From Lichenicola cladoniae (GTDB taxonomy: Bacteria; Pseudomonadota; Alphaproteobacteria; Acetobacterales; Acetobacteraceae), in contig NZ_CP053708.1 of assembly GCF_013201075.1 (NCBI RefSeq), forward strand, positions 3,043,501-3,107,500: a stretch of 64,000 bases of DNA, in the 5' to 3' direction. This document shows positions 56,190 through 64,000 of the stretch, in pieces. Position numbers and translations under genes: made by a program. Position 1 is the stretch's first letter. Every line of letters starts with the position of its first letter. The notes under the pieces were generated by a model. It was not told the DNA's origin and made no database searches. It saw only the letters and a list, made by a program, of their open reading frames with translations.

Positions 56190-57080
56190 ATGTCGTCCAA
56201 TACGTCACATGTCTCCCGGCTGTTCACGGTCCCCTTCCTGCTGGCACTGCTGGGCGGGTGCTCCACGCTCGACAGCCTGAACCCGTTCTCCGACTCCAAG
56301 CCGGCCCCGCAGGCCGAGAACGTGCCGCAGACTCCGGAAGGCCTGTATAATAACGGGATCGATGCGCTGCATGGCGGCCGCTACAAGCTTGCGGTCACGC
56401 AGTTCGAGAACATCCAGCAGAACTTCCCCTATTCTGGATACACGGCGAACGCCCAGCTCATGGAGGGCTACGCCTACTATCTGCAGAACCAGTATTCGGA
56501 CGCCGTTTCGCAGGTGGACCGGTTCCTGCAGCTGCACCCGACCAGCGGCGATGCGGCCTACGCGTACTACCTGCGCGCCCTCTGCTACTACGAGCAGATC
56601 GCCGACATCCAGCGCGACCAGCAGGGCACCGTCCAGGCGATGAACGCACTGCAGGACGTGATCACCCGGTTCCCGAACACCTCCTACGCCCGCGACGCCC
56701 GCCTCAAGATCGACCTCTGCCGCGATCATCTCGCCGGCAAGGAGATGCTGGTCGGACGTTATTACGAGGGCCAGCATTATTACGAGGCGGCGATCAACCG
56801 CTACCAGCGCGTCGTGCAGGACTTCCAGACCACCAATCACGCTGCCGAGGCACTGCACCGGCTGGTCGAGGTCTATCTGAAGCTCGGCCTGACCGACCAG
56901 GCCCGCAAGACCGCCTCCGTGCTCGGCTACAACTATCCGGGCAGCACATGGTATCAGGATAGCTACGCCGATCTCCGCAGTGCCGGGGCACTCGACGCCT
57001 CGGTCAGCGAGCCGGGACAGCCGCCCGTTCCGGCGCAGCAGCGTGGGTTCTTCGGCCGCACCTTCCATTCGATCTTCTGA
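56190..57080 (+). CDS. bamD: Outer-membrane assembly lipoprotein BamD
   Basis: 296 residues. The signal peptide ends in a lipobox LLGGC (Cys about 24). Tetratricopeptide-type repeats cover about 50-260, e.g. PEGLYNNGIDALHGGRYKLAVTQFENIQQNFPYSGYTANAQLMEGYAYY. It is a core part of the BAM complex that inserts beta-barrel proteins. I chose ATG 56190; the frame extends upstream over lpxC but that is shadow. It lies between lpxC and recN, the common alphaproteobacterial order. Confidence 0.94.
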   Translation: MSSNTSHVSRLFTVPFLLALLGGCSTLDSLNPFSDSKPAPQAENVPQTPEGLYNNGIDALHGGRYKLAVTQFENIQQNFPYSGYTANAQLMEGYAYYLQNQYSDAVSQVDRFLQLHPTSGDAAYAYYLRALCYYEQIADIQRDQQGTVQAMNALQDVITRFPNTSYARDARLKIDLCRDHLAGKEMLVGRYYEGQHYYEAAINRYQRVVQDFQTTNHAAEALHRLVEVYLKLGLTDQARKTASVLGYNYPGSTWYQDSYADLRSAGALDASVSEPGQPPVPAQQRGFFGRTFHSIF

Positions 57081-57134
57081 CGATCGTCGGTTCCGGACCC
57101 TCGAACCCGTGTCCGGGACGACCATCTCTTTCCC

Positions 57135-60979
<3,845 letters not shown>

Positions 60980-61002
60980 GTGACAAGGGGATGCCATCAC
61001 AA

Positions 61003-61041
61003 AAGTTCCGTGACAATTCGGTTGATACGGCATCGGAACTT
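61003..61041 (+). terminator. Terminator-like inverted repeat after ligA
   Basis: AAGTTCCG (61003-61010) and CGGAACTT (61034-61041) are exact complements separated by 23 bases, 24 bases after the ligA stop. A+T-rich DNA follows (ATAAATCATT). The large loop weakens the case. The rest of the gap to 61287 shows no gene. Confidence 0.4.
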
Positions 61042-61287
61042 ATAAATCATTGACTTTTGACGACGTGTCGTTGCAAATATGGGACGAAGCGTGGTCATCC
61101 GCCGCTCCCGTTCCAGATTATTCCTGTTCGACCGACTGCAGTCATTCTGCGGACCGAACGCCATGACCTAAGCGGGAAACTCGTTGACTGCAACTCGATC
61201 TGCAGTGTTACCATAGGTAGCGTATCGGTTGGCGCAGCTGATAATCTCCTGGTTCGGCTGAGCCGCTTGAATTCCTGGAGAAAGTAG

Positions 61288-62787
61288 ATGGCAGATCGGC
61301 GGACGCTCTGTCGCGCCGCCGAACCGGACCGCGGCCCTCTGGTTGCAGCGCTCCTCGTCCTCATGTTCGGGACGATGGTCCTGGTGGCGCGGCTCTTCTG
61401 CGCAGACTTGGACGGATATACGTCGTTCTGGCCGGCCAATGCCGCCATGGTCGGTGCGCTGCTGACGCTGAGGTTGCGTTACTCGATCCCAGTCCTGATC
61501 GGCTGCTTCTGGCTGAACCTCGGCCTGAACGTCCTGGGTTTTCTCTCGCCCCAGGAGAGCCTGCTTGCCTGCATCGTGAATGTTGTCCAGGCGGTTATCG
61601 TCGCGGTCCTGACGCGACGATATTGCGGTGCGCTGACCGACCTTACCCGCTTCCGCAGGTTCGCGACGTTCACGCTTATCGCCTTGGCGGTCACGATCGC
61701 CGATTCTGCGGTTGGGGTGAGCATCGAGAAACTGGTCCTGCACGACGATAGCAGCGTCGTTCGCGACTGGGCGCAATGGGTCCTGTGCGACCTGTTCGGC
61801 TTGCTGGTCGCGACGCCCGTGGTCATCCTGGTGATCAGGAACATCGGCAGGAGCTGGCGGATCACCCACGCGCTGGTCGAACCGGTGATCCTGCTGGTGC
61901 TGACCGTTGTGCTGACGTTCGTCAGCTTCATGTTCTCCCACTCTCCGTTGTTCCTGTTGATCTTCCCGGTGATGGTCATGCTGGCCTTCCGGGCCAGGCC
62001 GATCTGGGTCCTCACCTCCGTGCTGGTCGTCTCGATATTCGTCTCCGCGATGACGGCGCATAATCTCGGGCCGATCGCCCTGCTATCCCCCGATGGGCAA
62101 CTCATGCGCGAGAACATGCTGCAGCCGTACCTGCTGTCGCTGTTGCTGTCCGCGTTGCCGGCGAGCAACGCACTCGGCGAGAAGCTCCGGACGTCGCGAC
62201 GGCTCGCGCAGCTGACCAGCAACCTCGAGCACGCGGCGACCCACGACCCGCTGACCACGCTGATGAATCGTCAATTGTTCAAGAAGCACCTGGCTGGTTG
62301 CGTTCGGGCCGGAAAGAACGGGGTCGTCCTGTTTATCGACCTCGACCATTTCAAACGGGTAAACGACGTGCACGGCCACCAGACCGGCGACGAGGTCCTG
62401 TGGATCTTCGGCAAGCGGATCGGGGAGTGCGCGCGCCGTCTTGGCGGCGAGGCCGCCCGCTTCGGCGGCGACGAGTTCGCGATGCTGATCCCCGACCAGG
62501 ACTCCGGACAGGATATCGACGCCCTCTGCGGGTCGATCCTGCGGACCGCGCGCATACCCTACCAGGTCGGCCACGTGACCGTCCTGATGTCGGTCAGCAT
62601 CGGCGCGGCGGGCATGCAGGTCGGCCATGGCGACACCGACACGTTGCTACGGAACGTGGACCTGGCGATGTACTCCGCAAAGAATACCGGCCGCGACAAC
62701 TACCGGGTCTTCAACGACGAGTTGAAATGGGCGATCACCTACGCAAACGAGAACGAGCCTCGTCCGGATCAGCGCACTGGCCTGTAG
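61288..62787 (+). CDS. Membrane-bound GGDEF diguanylate cyclase (MASE1-like sensor)
   Basis: 499 residues. The N-terminal 300 residues contain about eight transmembrane helices in a MASE1-like arrangement (WPANAAMVGALLTLR..VL.GCFWLNLGLNVL). The C-terminal 170 residues are a GGDEF domain: THDPLTTLMNRQLF, IDLDHFKRVNDVHGHQTGDEVL and the active site ARFGGDEFAML. It should make cyclic-di-GMP from GTP. No RxxD inhibitory site is seen five residues before the GGDEF, so product inhibition is unlikely. No phosphodiesterase (EAL) domain is present. ATG 61288 lies a few bases after GGAGAAAG. Confidence 0.9.
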   Translation: MADRRTLCRAAEPDRGPLVAALLVLMFGTMVLVARLFCADLDGYTSFWPANAAMVGALLTLRLRYSIPVLIGCFWLNLGLNVLGFLSPQESLLACIVNVVQAVIVAVLTRRYCGALTDLTRFRRFATFTLIALAVTIADSAVGVSIEKLVLHDDSSVVRDWAQWVLCDLFGLLVATPVVILVIRNIGRSWRITHALVEPVILLVLTVVLTFVSFMFSHSPLFLLIFPVMVMLAFRARPIWVLTSVLVVSIFVSAMTAHNLGPIALLSPDGQLMRENMLQPYLLSLLLSALPASNALGEKLRTSRRLAQLTSNLEHAATHDPLTTLMNRQLFKKHLAGCVRAGKNGVVLFIDLDHFKRVNDVHGHQTGDEVLWIFGKRIGECARRLGGEAARFGGDEFAMLIPDQDSGQDIDALCGSILRTARIPYQVGHVTVLMSVSIGAAGMQVGHGDTDTLLRNVDLAMYSAKNTGRDNYRVFNDELKWAITYANENEPRPDQRTGL

Positions 62788-62790
62788 AGC

Positions 62791-62807
62791 GGCATCGGTC
62801 TGATGCC
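62791..62807 (+). terminator. Short hairpin after the GGDEF gene
   Basis: GGCATC-GGTCT-GATGCC: a perfect 6-bp stem three bases after the stop codon at 62787. No T-run follows, so it is only a possible transcript end. Confidence 0.35.
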
Positions 62808-62875
62808 TGTCATGATACGACACGCAACATGCGGAACCGTGCGGTCGTTCTTCCTGCTACCGATACCGCTACAGG

Positions 62876-63208
62876 ATGACCGACATGGCCGAGACCGAGG
62901 ATGACGCGCGCGAACGGCGGCTACGACGTCTGATCGGCCGGCTGCCGGCGCGTGTCGGGCGATGGATCGAGTGGCTCCGCCGCCCCGCCAACCTCGTCGT
63001 GCGCATCCCGGCCGGCCTGCTGCTGATCGCGGGCGGCTTTCTCGCGATCCTGCCGGTGTTCGGGCTCTGGATGCTGCCGCTGGGCATCGTGCTGCTGGCC
63101 GAGGACATTCCCTGGCTGAAACGCGCGACCGGCCGTTCCCTGGCCTGGATCGAACGCCGCCACCCGACCTGGCTCGGGCCGGCCGAGGCGGACGGCAACC
63201 AGCGATGA
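62876..63208 (+). CDS. Small hydrophobic membrane protein, alphaproteobacterial type
   Basis: 110 residues. A charged N-terminus (residues 1-40, Arg-rich) is followed by two hydrophobic segments (about 42-62 and 64-78) with the pattern RIPAGLLLIAGGFLAILPVFGLWMLPLGIVLLAEDIPWLK, and an Arg/Trp-rich tail. This kind of protein is common beside dnaQ in alphaproteobacteria but has no known function. ATG 62876 or the in-frame ATG 62885 may be the start. It converges on dnaQ with 13 bp between stops. Confidence 0.75.
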   Translation: MTDMAETEDDARERRLRRLIGRLPARVGRWIEWLRRPANLVVRIPAGLLLIAGGFLAILPVFGLWMLPLGIVLLAEDIPWLKRATGRSLAWIERRHPTWLGPAEADGNQR

Positions 63209-63221
63209 GCCGCGCCGGCGA

Positions 63222-63896
63222 TCAGTCCAGCCAGACCGGCAGCTTCAACTGGGCGACGAAGGCCGCATGCGCTTCCAGTTCGGCCGGCGTGGGCACGATC
63301 GGGCGTGGCTGACGGGTCCGGGACAGCGCGTAGGAGATCGACGACGATCCCCCCTCCTCCCGCGCCAGCTCGAGCCCGCGCTGCCGCCCGCCCATGAGCT
63401 CGACATAGACCTGCGCCAGCAGCTTGCAGTCGAGCAGCGCGTTGTGGGTCGTGCGCTCGGCGAGGTCGATCGCGAACCGCCGGCACAGCGAGTCCAGGCT
63501 GTTCGGCAGGCCGGGAAAGCGGATCCGGGCCATGTCCAGCGTATCGATCATCCGCGCCAAAGGCAGCGCGGGCATGTCCAGACGCGCGAACTCGGCATTC
63601 ATGAAGCCGAAATCGAACCGCGCGTTATGCGCGATCAGCATGTCGTCACCGATGAACTCGAGGAACGCCTCCGCCACCTCGTGGAACTTCTTCTGTCCGA
63701 GCAGGTGCGCACGGGTGTAGCCGTGTACACGCGACGCCTCCTCCGGGATGTCGCGTTCCGGGTCGATCAGCACATGGTAGTGCCGCCCGGTCGGCAGGTC
63801 CCCGACCAGCTCCAGCGCCGCGATCTCGATCACCCGGTCGCCGGTCAATGGGTTGAGCCCGGTGGTTTCCGTGTCGAACAGGATCGCGCGCATCAT
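63222..63896 (-). CDS. dnaQ: DNA polymerase III epsilon subunit (proofreading exonuclease)
   Basis: 224 residues of the DEDDh exonuclease family. ExoI ILFDTETTGLNP (Asp, Glu), ExoII IAHNARFDFGFMNAEF (Asp), and ExoIII AERTTHNALLDCKLLAQVY (His, Asp) are all present. It removes misinserted bases during replication. The start ATG 63896 overlaps the stop of coaE upstream on the minus strand (ATGA), so the pair is translationally coupled. Confidence 0.95.
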   Translation of the reverse strand: MMRAILFDTETTGLNPLTGDRVIEIAALELVGDLPTGRHYHVLIDPERDIPEEASRVHGYTRAHLLGQKKFHEVAEAFLEFIGDDMLIAHNARFDFGFMNAEFARLDMPALPLARMIDTLDMARIRFPGLPNSLDSLCRRFAIDLAERTTHNALLDCKLLAQVYVELMGGRQRGLELAREEGGSSSISYALSRTRQPRPIVPTPAELEAHAAFVAQLKLPVWLD

Positions 63897-64000
63897 GGCG
63901 TTGTTGTTTCCGGGTCGGTCAGGTTCGTCATCATGCGCCTTATCTGCCTGAGGCTGTGCCAGCGGGACAGCCCGGTGCTGATGACCAGGTCCGCGCGGCG
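63893..64000 (-). CDS. coaE: Dephospho-CoA kinase, C-terminal end (partial)
   Basis: The last 35 codons of a minus-strand gene, cut by the window edge. The residues RRADLVISTGLSR followed by HSLRQIRRMM match the CoaE C-terminus (usual 'AD.vi.tGlsr..t..qv..l'). The gene ends inside the start of dnaQ (TGA at 63893-63895 overlapping ATG). CoaE phosphorylates dephospho-CoA in the last step of coenzyme A synthesis. coaE-dnaQ pairing is common in alphaproteobacteria. Confidence 0.8.
   Translation of the reverse strand, partial: RRADLVISTGLSRWHSLRQIRRMMTNLTDPETTTP

Overview
This is a 64-kb stretch of a high-G+C alphaproteobacterial chromosome, most likely Rhodospirillales/Acetobacteraceae. The evidence is a Gram-negative envelope gene set (lpxC, bamD), a meso-diaminopimelate-type MurE, a Tat-dependent Rieske protein, and the order rnpB - mraZ - rsmH - ftsL - ftsI - murE - murF - mraY - murD - ftsW - murG - murC - murB - ddl - ftsQ - ftsA - ftsZ, followed further on by lpxC - bamD - recN - ligA. 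Species cannot be named from the sequence alone.

Region 1 (about 1-9.6 kb) is an accessory region that looks lower in G+C and is decaying. It holds a LysR regulator, an Old Yellow Enzyme-type flavin oxidoreductase, an AhpD-like CxxC protein, a class I methyltransferase, a DUF417 (RclC-like) membrane protein and an IS110-family transposase. Three broken genes lie among them: an alpha/beta hydrolase, a SnoaL-like protein and a marR interrupted by a single stop codon. Two copies of one promoter/operator module sit in front of the hydrolase remnant and the AhpD-like gene.

Region 2 (9.6-16.3 kb) is redox and detoxification. It holds a GFA-family Zn protein, a divergent MFS exporter/TetR pair, and a divergent arsR-LLM monooxygenase-thioredoxin / GST-SDR locus controlled from a 25-bp perfect palindrome. 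An hxlR fragment closes it. Region 3 (16.3-23.6 kb) holds a DUF421 (YetF-like) pair, a two-gene molybdenum hydroxylase in which the 2Fe-2S and Mo subunits are fused, a DUF1329 protein, and a Rieske subunit without its cytochrome partners.

Region 4 (24.2-45.0 kb) is the RNase P RNA gene and the division and cell-wall (dcw) cluster, preceded by four 10-bp-phased MraZ boxes. Almost every junction in the cluster is a 1-4 bp start/stop overlap, so translation is probably coupled from mraZ to ftsA. Region 5 (45.0-54.9 kb) interrupts the usual ftsZ-lpxC neighbourhood. It is an eight-gene minus-strand operon (amide sensor AmiC, ANTAR antiterminator AmiR, five-part Urt-type ABC importer, formamidase/acetamidase) plus an amidohydrolase; together these should sense, import and hydrolyse a short amide to ammonia. 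Region 6 (55.0-64.0 kb) resumes with lpxC, bamD, recN and ligA, then a GGDEF protein, a small membrane protein, dnaQ and the end of coaE.
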